DNA from: Candidatus Enterococcus leclercqii
Lineage (GTDB): Bacteria; Bacillota; Bacilli; Lactobacillales; Enterococcaceae
Direction: 5' to 3'
NCBI RefSeq assembly: GCF_009933135.1
Contig: NZ_MAEH01000014.1
Coordinates: forward strand, 186,001 to 250,000
Length of the DNA stretch: 64,000 nucleotides
This document shows, in pieces, positions 54,233-63,300 of this stretch. The position numbers and the translations under genes were made by a program. Within the stretch, counting starts at the first letter, position 1; every line of letters begins with the position of its first letter. The notes below the pieces were generated by a model, which made no database searches, was not told the origin of the DNA, and saw only the letters and a program-made list of their open reading frames with translations.

Positions 54233-56773
54233 TCAATTTTTTTGTGTTTCTTTGTTGTCCTCATTTTTTTCAGTGTCTTTTGACGTCTCTGTTTTTTTAT
54301 CATCTTCTGAGGTGCTGGAGTCTTTGGTTTCTTCTTTGTTGTCAGCAGATTCAGAAGAAGGGGTCGTCTGGTCGGCACCAGCACCTGCTGCCGAACTGGA
54401 GCTAGAAGTTCCAGTCTTATTCTTATCTTTTTCTTCCGTCTTTTTCTTTTCTTCTTCTTTGCCGTAAATCGTTTCCCAATAGGCTTGATAGTTGGCTGCC
54501 GTGCCACCGATACCAAACTCAAAACTACTTTTAGCTGGTTCGCCTTTTGCATAAAGAGAGCTCACTGTTTCTAAAGGTACAGTTTGTTCTTTCTTATTAA
54601 CGGTGACCTTCCCCGGCAGTTCGCCAGTCGCTTTGGCAACTTCATAGGATTTGACGCCGTCTGCCAGTTGGAATCGCTGATCGATGCCAAAGACATCTGG
54701 ATTGGCCATGTAGACGCGATTGACTAGATAGGCCATATAATTGGCAGTTCGGACCGAGGCATTGCGATCGTTTTTGATAGTGTTATTTTCTACCCCCGAC
54801 CAACTGCTGATGGTAATTGCTGGTGTTGATACGATCAGCCAGGAGTCGCGGTATTCATCAGAAGAACCGGTTTTACCCACCCAATCGCCTTCTCCCAAGT
54901 ACCAATTTAAGCTGGATACGAAATCTTTAAACCGTGTCGTATAGCCAGCATCCACAATGCCGCGCATCAAGTCATTCATGATAGAGGCGGTTTGTTTGGA
55001 ATAGACTTGAACGGGATTTTCTTTGTGCTGGTAGATAACATTGCCGGCATTGTCGGTAATGGAGTCAATCATGTAGCCTTCTTGATAAACGCCGCCATTC
55101 GCCAGTGTTTGGAAGCCGTTTGTCTCATTTAATGGTGAGACGTCGTTAGGGCCTAAAGCTGCAGATTCATTGAACCAGTCATCACTAGCGGCAAAATTCA
55201 TTTTTTTCAAGTATTCGTCATAAGCAGCGGTCTCTCCGACTTTTTCCTGGAAATCCCGATAGACATGGGTCGCCGGGATATTGCTGGATTGAACCAGGGC
55301 TTCTCTGACGGACTGGAAGGTGTTAGAACCGGTATTGGTGGCATTGACGATGGGTTTTCCTTTGTCTTCGCCATTTTGCCAAGTGGTTTCAAAGTCGGAA
55401 AGCTTGGTTTCTGTACCGATTAGGCCTTGGTCAATCGCCGGTCCGTAGACCAATAGCGGTTTGATAGAAGAGCCTGCGGGACGTGTGATATTAAAGGCGT
55501 GGTTAAGCTGCGTATCATTGAAGTCCCGACCACCAACAAAGCCCAAGATGCGACCCGTGTGATTATCCATCATGATATTGCCCACTTGCACTGTCCCGGT
55601 ATTTTCACCGTCTAACATATAACCGTATTCTGCCACCGCATCCTGCATCGCATTATAGATTGTTTTGTCGATGGTGGATTTGACCGTATAGCCACCGGAA
55701 ACCAATTCTGAAGAGGCTTTTTCAAGATACTCTTTTTTGACTTTTTCCTTTTGATACTCTTTATCGGAAACCTTGTCATCTTTTCGCAGCTTGTCTGCCA
55801 TCAGTTCCTGTGCCTCACCCAAAACCGTGTAATAAAGATAGCCGTGGTCGTTGGCATCTCGTTCTTGGCGAGGTAGAAAGTCTTTGGTCAGGTCATATTT
55901 TTTTGCTTCTTCGTATTCCTTTTTAGTAATACTGTGGTTGCGGTACATACTAAAGAGGACGAAATCTTTACGCTTCAAGCCGGCAGAAAGATTTTCTTTG
56001 AGCTGACCGGTATTGTCGTAAGGACTGTACGTGATAGGACTTTGAGGCAAGCCGGCGATAAATGCTGCTTGGGCAAGGTTGACTTCATCTGCATTTTTCC
56101 CGAAGATCCCTTTGGCAGCTTCTTGGACACCAGCGATATTTTGGCCCCGATTGTTCCGCCCAAATGGTGAGACATTCAGGTACATAGTGACGATTTCATC
56201 TTTGGAGAAATACTTTTCCACTTCCATCGCCAAAAGAATTTCGTTAGCCTTACGCTTAAAGGTCGTTTCATTGCTCAGCACCTGTTGTTTTACCAACTGC
56301 TGTGTCAACGTCGAACCACCGCCACCACCGCCAAATCCGGTAGCTTCCGATAAGAGGGCCCGCACGACGGATTTAGGGACGACACCGTTGTGTTCATTGA
56401 AATATTCATCTTCGGTATCAATGATGGCTTGCTTCAACAAGTCGGAAATCTTATCTGATTTGACTGCTGTTCGCATTAAGTCAGAGCGAATCGTTGAGAT
56501 ATTGCTGTTGTCCGCATAGACCAACTTCGATGTCTCGGAATACTCTCCCAGAGTTTTCTGCATTTCCTTTTTAGTGGGCGTCTTGGTATCTTCTACCAGG
56601 TAAGCAAAGTAACCAGCACCGATACCGGCTGCTAAAGCACCACCGATGATTAAAAAGGAGATGATTACCAAGAGCAGCGCGTGGAGTGTTCGCAGCGTGA
56701 CATTAAAATAAAACCAACCCTTCGATTTTGCCTCTGGCTCATCGTGGTGTTGGCGTTTTTTTCTTTGGGGCAC
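54233..56773 (-). CDS. pbp1A: Class A penicillin-binding protein 1A
   Basis: An 846-residue bifunctional peptidoglycan synthase. Order: short basic cytoplasmic tail, membrane anchor (about residues 32-56), GT51 glycosyltransferase domain with DTEDEYFNEHNG and GGSTLTQQLVKQ, then transpeptidase with AGSSIKPLLVYG (SxxK), SSN (VQSSNIPATHV) and KTGSSDE (KTG). The C-terminus is about 80 residues of low-complexity S, T, E, K, D. The GTG at 56773 is chosen because GAGGTG lies 6 nt upstream; the ATG at 56791 has no ribosome site. Confidence 0.93.
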   Translation of the reverse strand: MPQRKKRQHHDEPEAKSKGWFYFNVTLRTLHALLLVIISFLIIGGALAAGIGAGYFAYLVEDTKTPTKKEMQKTLGEYSETSKLVYADNSNISTIRSDLMRTAVKSDKISDLLKQAIIDTEDEYFNEHNGVVPKSVVRALLSEATGFGGGGGGSTLTQQLVKQQVLSNETTFKRKANEILLAMEVEKYFSKDEIVTMYLNVSPFGRNNRGQNIAGVQEAAKGIFGKNADEVNLAQAAFIAGLPQSPITYSPYDNTGQLKENLSAGLKRKDFVLFSMYRNHSITKKEYEEAKKYDLTKDFLPRQERDANDHGYLYYTVLGEAQELMADKLRKDDKVSDKEYQKEKVKKEYLEKASSELVSGGYTVKSTIDKTIYNAMQDAVAEYGYMLDGENTGTVQVGNIMMDNHTGRILGFVGGRDFNDTQLNHAFNITRPAGSSIKPLLVYGPAIDQGLIGTETKLSDFETTWQNGEDKGKPIVNATNTGSNTFQSVREALVQSSNIPATHVYRDFQEKVGETAAYDEYLKKMNFAASDDWFNESAALGPNDVSPLNETNGFQTLANGGVYQEGYMIDSITDNAGNVIYQHKENPVQVYSKQTASIMNDLMRGIVDAGYTTRFKDFVSSLNWYLGEGDWVGKTGSSDEYRDSWLIVSTPAITISSWSGVENNTIKNDRNASVRTANYMAYLVNRVYMANPDVFGIDQRFQLADGVKSYEVAKATGELPGKVTVNKKEQTVPLETVSSLYAKGEPAKSSFEFGIGGTAANYQAYWETIYGKEEEKKKTEEKDKNKTGTSSSSSAAGAGADQTTPSSESADNKEETKDSSTSEDDKKTETSKDTEKNEDNKETQKN

Positions 56774-57078
56774 ATTTTTCACCTCAATCATAGAATAAAA
56801 CTGAGCGGCCTTGCGCCCAGAAGTAAGACAATTACCGTTGTATTATAGCAAAAAAGACTTCAAATGGACAGTGCTCAGAAAATCGCTGCCGCAATACTAA
56901 TAAAATCGCAAACAATTCCCTTCGTAACCCTTTTATTTACAGGGCAATTCAGTTAAGATGAACAGGTAAAGAAAAGGAAAATCACCGAGATTTGGCAAAG
57001 TGCGTTTGCCTTGGTGATCAGAGGATGCTCGGGTTTCACCTGTTACGAGCATCTGACAATGAATAAGGAGGCTACACC
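56774..57078. other. Divergent pbp1A-tyrS intergenic region
   Basis: It holds the promoters of both genes and the tyrS leader. AAATGGACAGTGC and TTTATTTACAGGG segments are present, but I cannot assign hexamers firmly. Confidence 0.4.
56981..57053 (+). promoter_or_regulatory. Structured leader of tyrS (two hairpins, no T-box)
   Basis: Hairpin 1: ATCACC (56981-56986) with GGTGAT (57013-57018), plus inner GGCAAA (56994-56999) with TTTGCC (57005-57010). Hairpin 2: GATGCTCG (57024-57031) with CGAGCATC (57046-57053), loop of 14 nt, ending 12 nt before the AAGGAGG of tyrS. Neither has a terminator T-run, and the T-box core AGGGTGGNACCGCG is absent. Confidence 0.6.
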
Positions 57079-58341
57079 ATGGGTTCTGCATTTTTTGAAG
57101 AACTGAAAGGTCGCGGTCTGGTGCACCAGGTCACCGATGAAGCGGCACTGGAAAAACAATTAAACGAAGAGTCTGTGAAGTTGTATATCGGCTTTGACCC
57201 GACGGCGGACAGTCTGCATATCGGTCATTTGCTGCCGATTTTGATGCTGCGACGTTTCCAACAAAACGGTCATGTACCTATCGCTCTTGTGGGCGGCGGT
57301 ACGGGAATGATTGGGGATCCTTCCTTTAAAGATCAAGAGCGTCAGTTGAATACGCTGGATACGGTCAAAGAGTGGTCCCAAAGCATCAAAAACCAACTTT
57401 CTCGCTTTATCGATTTTGACGATGACACCAATCCTGCGATTGTTGCCAATAATTATGATTGGTTGGGGGAAATGAAACTGATCGATTTCTTGCGGGATGT
57501 CGGCAAAAATTTCACCATTAATTACATGATGTCAAAAGAAAGTGTTAAACGCCGGATTGAAACTGGTATTTCCTACACCGAGTTTGCTTATCAGTTGCTG
57601 CAGGCCTACGACTTTTTGAAATTATACGATACACAAGGCTGTCTGTTGCAATTGGGCGGCTCTGATCAATGGGGCAACATCACGTCTGGAATTGAATTGC
57701 TGCGACGTGAGCGAGAAGTTCAAGGATTTGGACTGACTATGCCATTGATCACTAAAGCAGATGGCACTAAATTTGGGAAGACAGAGGGCAACGCTGTTTG
57801 GTTGGATCCAGAAAAAACCACGCCTTACGAGTTTTACCAATTCTGGATCAATACAGATGACCGGGATGCTGTTAAATTCCTGAAATACTTCACATTCTTG
57901 AGCTTGGATGAAATCGCCGCAATCGAAAAAGAATTCGCGGCTGCTCCAGAATCTCGTGTGGCACAAAAAGCGTTGGCAAAAGAAGTAACCACTTTGGTTC
58001 ACGGTGAAGCGACGTACCAACAAGCCCTGCACATTTCTGCGGCTTTGTTTTCTGGTGATGTGAAAGATCTTTCAGCAGCAGAAATCAAACAAGGGTTTAA
58101 AGGTGTGCCAAGTTACCAAGTCAAGGCTGAGGATGATCTAACTTTGGTAGAATTGCTGATTACAGCAGGTATCGAGCCTTCCAAGCGTCAAGCGAGAGAA
58201 GATATTCAAAACGGTGCCATCTATGTGAATGGCGACAGACGTCAAGAATTAGAAGCTGTCTTGACTGACGACGATAAGCTTGAAGGGCATTTTACCGTGA
58301 TTCGCCGTGGTAAGAAAAAATATTTCTTGCTGGAATTTTGA
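57079..58341 (+). CDS. tyrS: Tyrosyl-tRNA synthetase
   Basis: A 420-residue class I synthetase charging tRNA-Tyr. HIGH-type motif [11 protein letters not shown] and KMSKS-type motif [11 protein letters not shown] are intact; the C-terminal S4 RNA-binding domain (about residues 355-415, [19 protein letters not shown]) is present. AATAAGGAGG lies before the ATG. It is preceded by an unusual hairpin leader rather than a T-box. Confidence 0.96.
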   Translation: MGSAFFEELKGRGLVHQVTDEAALEKQLNEESVKLYIGFDPTADSLHIGHLLPILMLRRFQQNGHVPIALVGGGTGMIGDPSFKDQERQLNTLDTVKEWSQSIKNQLSRFIDFDDDTNPAIVANNYDWLGEMKLIDFLRDVGKNFTINYMMSKESVKRRIETGISYTEFAYQLLQAYDFLKLYDTQGCLLQLGGSDQWGNITSGIELLRREREVQGFGLTMPLITKADGTKFGKTEGNAVWLDPEKTTPYEFYQFWINTDDRDAVKFLKYFTFLSLDEIAAIEKEFAAAPESRVAQKALAKEVTTLVHGEATYQQALHISAALFSGDVKDLSAAEIKQGFKGVPSYQVKAEDDLTLVELLITAGIEPSKRQAREDIQNGAIYVNGDRRQELEAVLTDDDKLEGHFTVIRRGKKKYFLLEF

Positions 58342-58660
58342 AGCAGTCTTTAAGAGTCTTTCTTTTCTGTTAACGAGTTCTATCAAATAGTAGGTAACAG
58401 CTAGTCCGGCGATTACGCCGGCCTGCTTAATTTATCTTTTGTCTGCTGAATTGTCTGGCTGATAAAGTAAATCTTGCCTTGTAACAATAATTGGCTAGCT
58501 TGCCACTCGTTGCAGAAATTCAAAAGGGGCTTCAAAAACTAATCAATAAAGGCCTGACATAATCATTCATTCATGGCTTTGGATCGGTCCGCTCAAGGTC
58601 CGATCTTTTTTTACATATTGGAAAAGTGCTTTTCATAGAATTAACGCAGGAGAGTGTAGG
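58342..58660. other. tyrS-AEC intergenic region with a distal terminator
   Basis: The first 230 bp show a small hairpin CCGGCG-ATTA-CGCCGG near 58407-58422 with no T-run; a clear terminator follows at 58581-58612, only 49 bp before the AEC gene. Either the tyrS transcript has a long 3' end or this is a leader terminator. No known riboswitch was recognised. Confidence 0.45.
58581..58612 (+). terminator. Terminator upstream of the AEC transporter gene
   Basis: GATCGGTCC (58582-58590) and GGTCCGATC (58597-58605) bracket a 6-nt loop, followed by seven T. The central T faces T, so there is one mismatch. Confidence 0.85.
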
Positions 58661-59569
58661 ATGGGGCATATCATTATCAACGCGCTGACTTTATTTGTTA
58701 TCATCTTTTTAGGCTGGTTCATCAAACGAATGGGGCTCTTATCAAAAGCCGATGGGAATACCTTGTCACAGATTATTGTCAATGTCACCCTTCCGGCAGT
58801 TATCATTGTGAACCTCGCCCGGTTGGAGTTATCCGGCTTTTTACTGCTCTTGATACCAGGGGCTGTCCTGGTGACCTTGGTCCAGATTCTTATCGGGAAA
58901 CTGTTTGCCGCTAAGCAAGCACCGGCAGACCAATTGTTTTTGCTATACGGGGTTTCGGGTTTCAATATTGGAAATTTCACACTACCCTTTGTCCAGAGCT
59001 TTTTTAGTGCCGGTATTCCGGTCTTGTCGATTTTTGACATTGGCAATTCCATCATGCTGGCAGGTGGCACGACGGTGGCGATTGACGCTTTGACAGGGCG
59101 CAACGAAAAGGTCAGTATCCGCCGTATTTTACAAAAACTTGTGAGTACACCACCATTTACTTGTTATGTGGTGATGCTGGTAATTCGCCTGTTACAGGTA
59201 GAACTCCCCTCACAAATCATCAGCGTATTGAGCCCAGTTGCCGCTGCCAACACGTTTTTATCCATGTTCATGATTGGCCTGTATCTGGAACTCCGTTTAC
59301 CGCGGCAGTCTTTAGGAATCGTGGTTAAAGCGCTGGGACTGCGGTACAGTATTGGCGGTGGCTTGTTATTGGTCATCTTGTCATTGCCGATTTCGCAAAC
59401 TGTGAAAATGATTTTGTGTCTTCTGGCAGTCACGCCGGTGCCGCTTTTCAGTGTGATTCATTCGGTTGCGGCCGGAGTCAAAGAAGAAGTTGCTGGTTTT
59501 TGTTCATCTGTCAGTTTTTTGTTGAGCTTGGTGTTTATGACCACTATTGTGACGGCTTTTGGAATTTAA
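58661..59569 (+). CDS. AEC-family transporter
   Basis: A 302-residue membrane protein of the auxin efflux carrier family (10 predicted segments). Family-like features are GWFIKRMGLLSKADGNTLSQ and LPAVIIVNL near the N-terminus and the half-repeat in the C-terminal part. Substrates of bacterial members include malate and other organic acids. AGGAGAG precedes the ATG. The substrate cannot be inferred. Confidence 0.88.
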   Translation: MGHIIINALTLFVIIFLGWFIKRMGLLSKADGNTLSQIIVNVTLPAVIIVNLARLELSGFLLLLIPGAVLVTLVQILIGKLFAAKQAPADQLFLLYGVSGFNIGNFTLPFVQSFFSAGIPVLSIFDIGNSIMLAGGTTVAIDALTGRNEKVSIRRILQKLVSTPPFTCYVVMLVIRLLQVELPSQIISVLSPVAAANTFLSMFMIGLYLELRLPRQSLGIVVKALGLRYSIGGGLLLVILSLPISQTVKMILCLLAVTPVPLFSVIHSVAAGVKEEVAGFCSSVSFLLSLVFMTTIVTAFGI

Positions 59570-59651
59570 AAAGGACCATCAAGTGACGGAGAAATCATTT
59601 TCAGATTACTAGAATGTTAACAATTAAAACTATAAAAAGGAGCAAGTAATT

Positions 59652-60542
59652 ATGCTATTATTGGGATCCCATGTTTCTATGAGTGGAAAAAAAATGTTGT
59701 TGGGAGCAGCAGAGGAAGCGGCCGGTTATGGCGCTTCGACTTTTATGATTTACACGGGAGCACCACAGAATACCCGCAGGAAACCGATTGAAGAATTGAA
59801 TATTGCCAGCGGCCAACAATTTATGGAGGAGCACGGGCTTTCCAATATTGTCGTTCACGCTCCTTACATCATCAACTTAGGAAACACGATTAAAACGGAA
59901 AACTTTGGCTTTGCTGTCGAGTTTTTACGAGAAGAGATTCGGCGAGCCCAGGCATTAGGGGCAAAACAGATTACTCTGCATCCAGGGGCTCATGTGGGGG
60001 CCGGTGCCGAGGCGGGTATCAAGCAAATTATTAAAGGCTTGAATGAAGTGCTGGAAAAAGACCAGATTCCCCAAATTGCGCTGGAGACGATGGCCGGCAA
60101 AGGAACTGAAGTGGGTCGAACCTTTGAAGAATTAGCTGCAATCATCGATGGGGTTACATTGAATGAAAAATTGTCGGTTACACTGGATACATGCCACACC
60201 AACGATGCCGGCTATAATATTAAAGAGGATTTCGATGGTGTATTGAATACCTTCGATAAAGTGATTGGCTTAGAACGACTGAAAGTGGTCCATGTCAACG
60301 ATTCTAAAAACCCTCAAGGCGCTCACAAAGACCGTCACGCCAATATCGGTTTTGGCACCATTGGCTTTGAGGCACTGAACAAGGTGGTTCATCATCCACA
60401 ATTAGAAAAGCTGCCGAAAATCCTGGAAACTCCTTATGTGGGAGAAGACAAAAAGGATAAGAAAGCCCCTTATGGATTTGAAATCGCAATGCTAAAAAAA
60501 CAAGTCTTTGATCCAGAGCTCTTAGAGAAAATCATGGCTTAG
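59652..60542 (+). CDS. nfo: Deoxyribonuclease IV (AP endonuclease)
   Basis: A 296-residue TIM-barrel enzyme (family 2 AP endonuclease) that cleaves DNA 5' to abasic sites in base excision repair. Zinc-binding residues appear in [49 protein letters not shown] and the GFGTIG segment. AAAAGGAG lies before the ATG. Preceded by the AEC gene; it probably has its own promoter. Confidence 0.95.
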   Translation: MLLLGSHVSMSGKKMLLGAAEEAAGYGASTFMIYTGAPQNTRRKPIEELNIASGQQFMEEHGLSNIVVHAPYIINLGNTIKTENFGFAVEFLREEIRRAQALGAKQITLHPGAHVGAGAEAGIKQIIKGLNEVLEKDQIPQIALETMAGKGTEVGRTFEELAAIIDGVTLNEKLSVTLDTCHTNDAGYNIKEDFDGVLNTFDKVIGLERLKVVHVNDSKNPQGAHKDRHANIGFGTIGFEALNKVVHHPQLEKLPKILETPYVGEDKKDKKAPYGFEIAMLKKQVFDPELLEKIMA

Positions 60543-60590
60543 TCATTCGATTCAAAATAGAAAATGCAAGTTCTCAATAGAATTAAATAG

Positions 60591-60646
60591 AAAAGTAGCA
60601 GGTAGTCAAGCAAAGGAGGCTGACTAGCTGCTACTTTTTTGTTTTT
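60591..60646. terminator. Bidirectional terminator between nfo and ndk
   Basis: AAAAGTAGCAGGTAGTCA (60591-60608) pairs with TGACTAGCTGCTACTTTT (60621-60638), one mismatch, with T-runs on both strands. Confidence 0.9.
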
Positions 60647-60749
60647 TAGAAAAGAACAATAATGTTAGTATGAATGCTTTTACGGAATCAGTTGAAAGGC
60701 TAGCGAAAAACCTGTCAGCAAACAGTTTGATTTTTGCTTTGAAATCGCT

Positions 60750-61169
60750 TTAGGCTACTGGATTCAAGCTTACGCCGAAAAAACGTGCAATCTCTGTTTG
60801 GGCAGCCTCTCTGCAGTCAGAAGCGTGAATGACATTTTCATCTTTATTAATCGCAAAGTCGCCGCGAATCGTTCCCGGTGCGGCTTTCAGCCCATCCGTA
60901 AAACCAACCATCCCCCGGACTAGTTCTACGGCATTTTCCGCCTCTAACACCATATAGATTACGGGACCAGAAGTCATATAATCTAAAATCTCGTTAAAAA
61001 ATGGTTTATCTTTCAAGTGATCATAGTGAATTTTGGCCAACTCTCGGTCCATCATGGCTACTTGCAGTCCTTTGATGGTCAGTTGCCGATCTTCGAAACG
61101 CTGAATAATACGACCAGCTAATTTTCTCCGGACACCATCCGGCTTGATGATAACTAATGTTTGTTCCAT
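60750..61169 (-). CDS. ndk: Nucleoside diphosphate kinase
   Basis: A 139-residue enzyme that equalises nucleoside triphosphates. The catalytic histidine is in NVIHASDCREAAQTEIARFF; the N-terminal TLVIIKPDGVRRKLAGRII matches the family. AAAGGGTG is placed before the ATG at 61169. A perfect cre-like site overlaps its probable -35. Confidence 0.95.
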   Translation of the reverse strand: MEQTLVIIKPDGVRRKLAGRIIQRFEDRQLTIKGLQVAMMDRELAKIHYDHLKDKPFFNEILDYMTSGPVIYMVLEAENAVELVRGMVGFTDGLKAAPGTIRGDFAINKDENVIHASDCREAAQTEIARFFGVSLNPVA

Positions 61170-61225
61170 AACACAACACCCTTTCATGTATCCTGTAGGT
61201 TTATAATAGCACGTTTATCTTTCGT

Positions 61226-61239
61226 TGAAAACGTATACA
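61226..61239. promoter_or_regulatory. Perfect cre-like site in the ndk promoter
   Basis: TGAAAACGTATACA fits the CcpA consensus TGWAANCGNTNNCA except that position 10 is A (allowed as W in looser forms). On the minus strand it overlaps a -35 like TTTTCA spaced 17 bp from TATTAT of ndk. CcpA and HprK are encoded in this window. Confidence 0.65.
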
Positions 61240-61331
61240 AGATATAAAACTAAATAAAAATTAGGTAAGATAAAAAATAGTTTGATAACGGGAGCACTAT
61301 TATTCTAATAAGCATAGTCAGCATAAGAAGA

Positions 61332-61360
61332 TTGACAAAATGTATGTACGTGTGTATTAT
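61332..61360 (+). promoter_or_regulatory. Promoter of the GntR-ABC locus
   Basis: TTGACA (61332-61337), a 17-bp spacer and TATTAT (61355-61360). The spacer contains alternating TGTATGTACGTGTGTA, which may be the regulator's binding site. Confidence 0.65.
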
Positions 61361-61476
61361 TCAACTAGGACACAGATGCATGTCACATTTAAAACCTGGA
61401 AGACTGACGTCAAACGTGGCGTTTTCCTTAAAAGGATAGGAACGGCACATTATTAGTAGAAAAAGGAGGTAGACAG

Positions 61477-61842
61477 ATGGAATTTTCAGATGAGCGGCCC
61501 ATTTACATCCAAATCATGGACCTGATCATCCAACAAATCGTCTCTAAGGAATTGCTGCCGGGAGAAAAAGTACCTGCCGTCAGAGAAATGGCTATTCAAC
61601 TGTCCACCAATCCAAATACTGTCCAGCGAGCTTTACAAGAGTTAGAGCGAGAAGAAATCCTCTATACCCAAAGAGGGCGTGGGCGTTTTGTGACCACTGA
61701 TGAAGAGGTATTGGCGCAGTTGGGTGCAGATCGGACCCGCCAAATCATAGAAGATTTTTTGCAAAAAATGCAGGGGATCGGTATTCCGGCACAAGAAGCG
61801 CTGGAAAAAACGGCAGCATTTTTAAAGGAGGAGTACCAATGA
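61477..61842 (+). CDS. GntR-family regulator, YtrA subfamily
   Basis: A 121-residue regulator: a winged helix (about residues 5-72; PAVREMAIQLSTNPNTVQRAL) followed by only about 45 residues of helical dimerisation tail. This short form defines the YtrA group, which usually represses a downstream ABC transporter. AAAGGAGG lies 10 nt before the ATG. It overlaps the next gene by 4 nt, so it is the first gene of the operon. Confidence 0.9.
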   Translation: MEFSDERPIYIQIMDLIIQQIVSKELLPGEKVPAVREMAIQLSTNPNTVQRALQELEREEILYTQRGRGRFVTTDEEVLAQLGADRTRQIIEDFLQKMQGIGIPAQEALEKTAAFLKEEYQ

Positions 61843-62534
61843 GTTTGATTGAGGTAAAGAATGTTTCTTATCGCAAGGGGCAAACGACAATTATTGAAAA
61901 CCTGGACTTTTCCCTTGAAGGGGGAAAGATTGTGGCGCTATTGGGAGAAAATGGTTCCGGGAAAACCACCATCATGCGTCTTTTAGGAGGCTTGGCGCTG
62001 AATTGGAAAGGTTCCATTCACATCGATGGGATTCCAGTAGGTCCCAAGACCAAAGAAACGGTTTCTTATTTGGCAAATCCTGACGATTTTGCGAGCGACT
62101 CTCAAATTCAACAGGTACTAAATTTTTATGCCGATTTTTATGATAATTTTGATATCGGTAAGGCCCAGCAATTATTAGGTTTTATGAATTTGGAACCCAC
62201 CGACAAGCTAAAAGGGTTATCCCGGGGGAATCGTGAAAAGCTGGCATTGGTGGCTACTTTGAGTCGCAAAGCAAAGGTTTATCTACTGGATGAACCGCTC
62301 AGCGGGATTGATTTAATGGCGCGGGAAAAAATCATTGAATCAATGCTCCGCTGGTTTGAAGAGGACAGTCTGCTATTAATTACCACCCATCAAATCACTG
62401 AAATCGAGAATATTACTGATGAAGTGATGATTTTAAAAGATGGTCAGATTGCTCTGCAAGCAGATTTGGAAACGGTGCGGGAGAAGCAGCAAACCGGCTT
62501 AGAAGGTATTTATCGCCGGGTATTGACAAAGTAG
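61839..62534 (+). CDS. ABC transporter ATP-binding protein (YtrB-like)
   Basis: A 231-residue ATPase with Walker A GENGSGKTTIMRLL, a modified signature LSRGNREKLALVATL (LSGGQ becomes LSRGN), Walker B VYLLDEPLSGIDL and H-loop TTHQITEIEN. Altered signatures of this kind occur in antibiotic-sensing or export-type ABC proteins. Coupled to the regulator by overlap. Confidence 0.88.
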   Translation: MSLIEVKNVSYRKGQTTIIENLDFSLEGGKIVALLGENGSGKTTIMRLLGGLALNWKGSIHIDGIPVGPKTKETVSYLANPDDFASDSQIQQVLNFYADFYDNFDIGKAQQLLGFMNLEPTDKLKGLSRGNREKLALVATLSRKAKVYLLDEPLSGIDLMAREKIIESMLRWFEEDSLLLITTHQITEIENITDEVMILKDGQIALQADLETVREKQQTGLEGIYRRVLTK

Positions 62535-62547
62535 GAGGGAACGTGTG

Positions 62548-63300
62548 ATGGGATTTAAAATTTTTCGCCAGCTTTTTCACGAGCACTTGAAACAATATCT
62601 GATTGGTTTTCCAATTATCGTGATTGCAGAAACGATTTTGGCGTATCGGTTAGTTGTTTTTCTAGGAGATTCGCAAAAGGAAATCACCGTATCAGCGACA
62701 GCTTTTCTAGGCTTTCTATTGGTTTTTATGTTCTTTTTTTCTGTGATGGAGAATATCTCTGCTATGAAGGTTTGGCAAAATCCCCGCTATCGGCTATTGC
62801 CGGTCTCTTCGACGAAATTGTACTTTTCTGTGATGGGCTTTGCTGTTTTCAACCAGGTGCTGTATTTTGCATTTTTGGCACTTAGCTGGTTGGGAATTGC
62901 CAACTCTGTTTTAACAGAAATAACCTGGCCGGGAATGGGAGATTTCTTTGATATTATTCGGACTGTCTTTGTTTTTTCTGTCTCTTTTTCTGTTATTTGG
63001 CAGGCTGCCGGATTGCTTACGATGACGATTGCCCAAAATTTCTTTTCCAAGCTTCGACCATTGATGGGAATCATCATTTTTATTGCGTTGATGTTTGCTG
63101 ATGCGGGTATCAGTCATTTAGGAGAACTCATGGACGGAGTAATTTTCAAGGATGTTAGCCAGACGTTCTTTTATTCCTTAGTGGGGAGAGGGCCGTTTGC
63201 ACTGCTGGCAGTGTTAGTGGGATTAGGAGTTGAGATCGCCTTAGGAATCTACGTTTTGAAACACTTTGCTGAGGCAGAAAGAAGGAATGAACATGTCTAA
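62548..63300 (+). CDS. ABC transporter permease-like membrane protein
   Basis: A 250-residue protein with six hydrophobic segments, of the kind partnered with YtrB/BcrA-type ATPases. I do not recognise a specific family. ATG at 62548 follows AGGAGG by 9 nt; a GTG at 62545 is also possible. It overlaps the next ATPase gene by 8 nt. Confidence 0.75.
   Translation: MGFKIFRQLFHEHLKQYLIGFPIIVIAETILAYRLVVFLGDSQKEITVSATAFLGFLLVFMFFFSVMENISAMKVWQNPRYRLLPVSSTKLYFSVMGFAVFNQVLYFAFLALSWLGIANSVLTEITWPGMGDFFDIIRTVFVFSVSFSVIWQAAGLLTMTIAQNFFSKLRPLMGIIIFIALMFADAGISHLGELMDGVIFKDVSQTFFYSLVGRGPFALLAVLVGLGVEIALGIYVLKHFAEAERRNEHV

Noticed and set aside
54233-54480. Low-complexity coding tail as a tandem DNA repeat or CRISPR remnant
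   Set aside because: It encodes the S/T/E/K/D-rich C-terminus of PBP1A; no spaced identical direct repeats are present.
56880-57078. T-box riboswitch upstream of tyrS
   Set aside because: No AGGGTGGNACCGCG core and no terminator/antiterminator pair.
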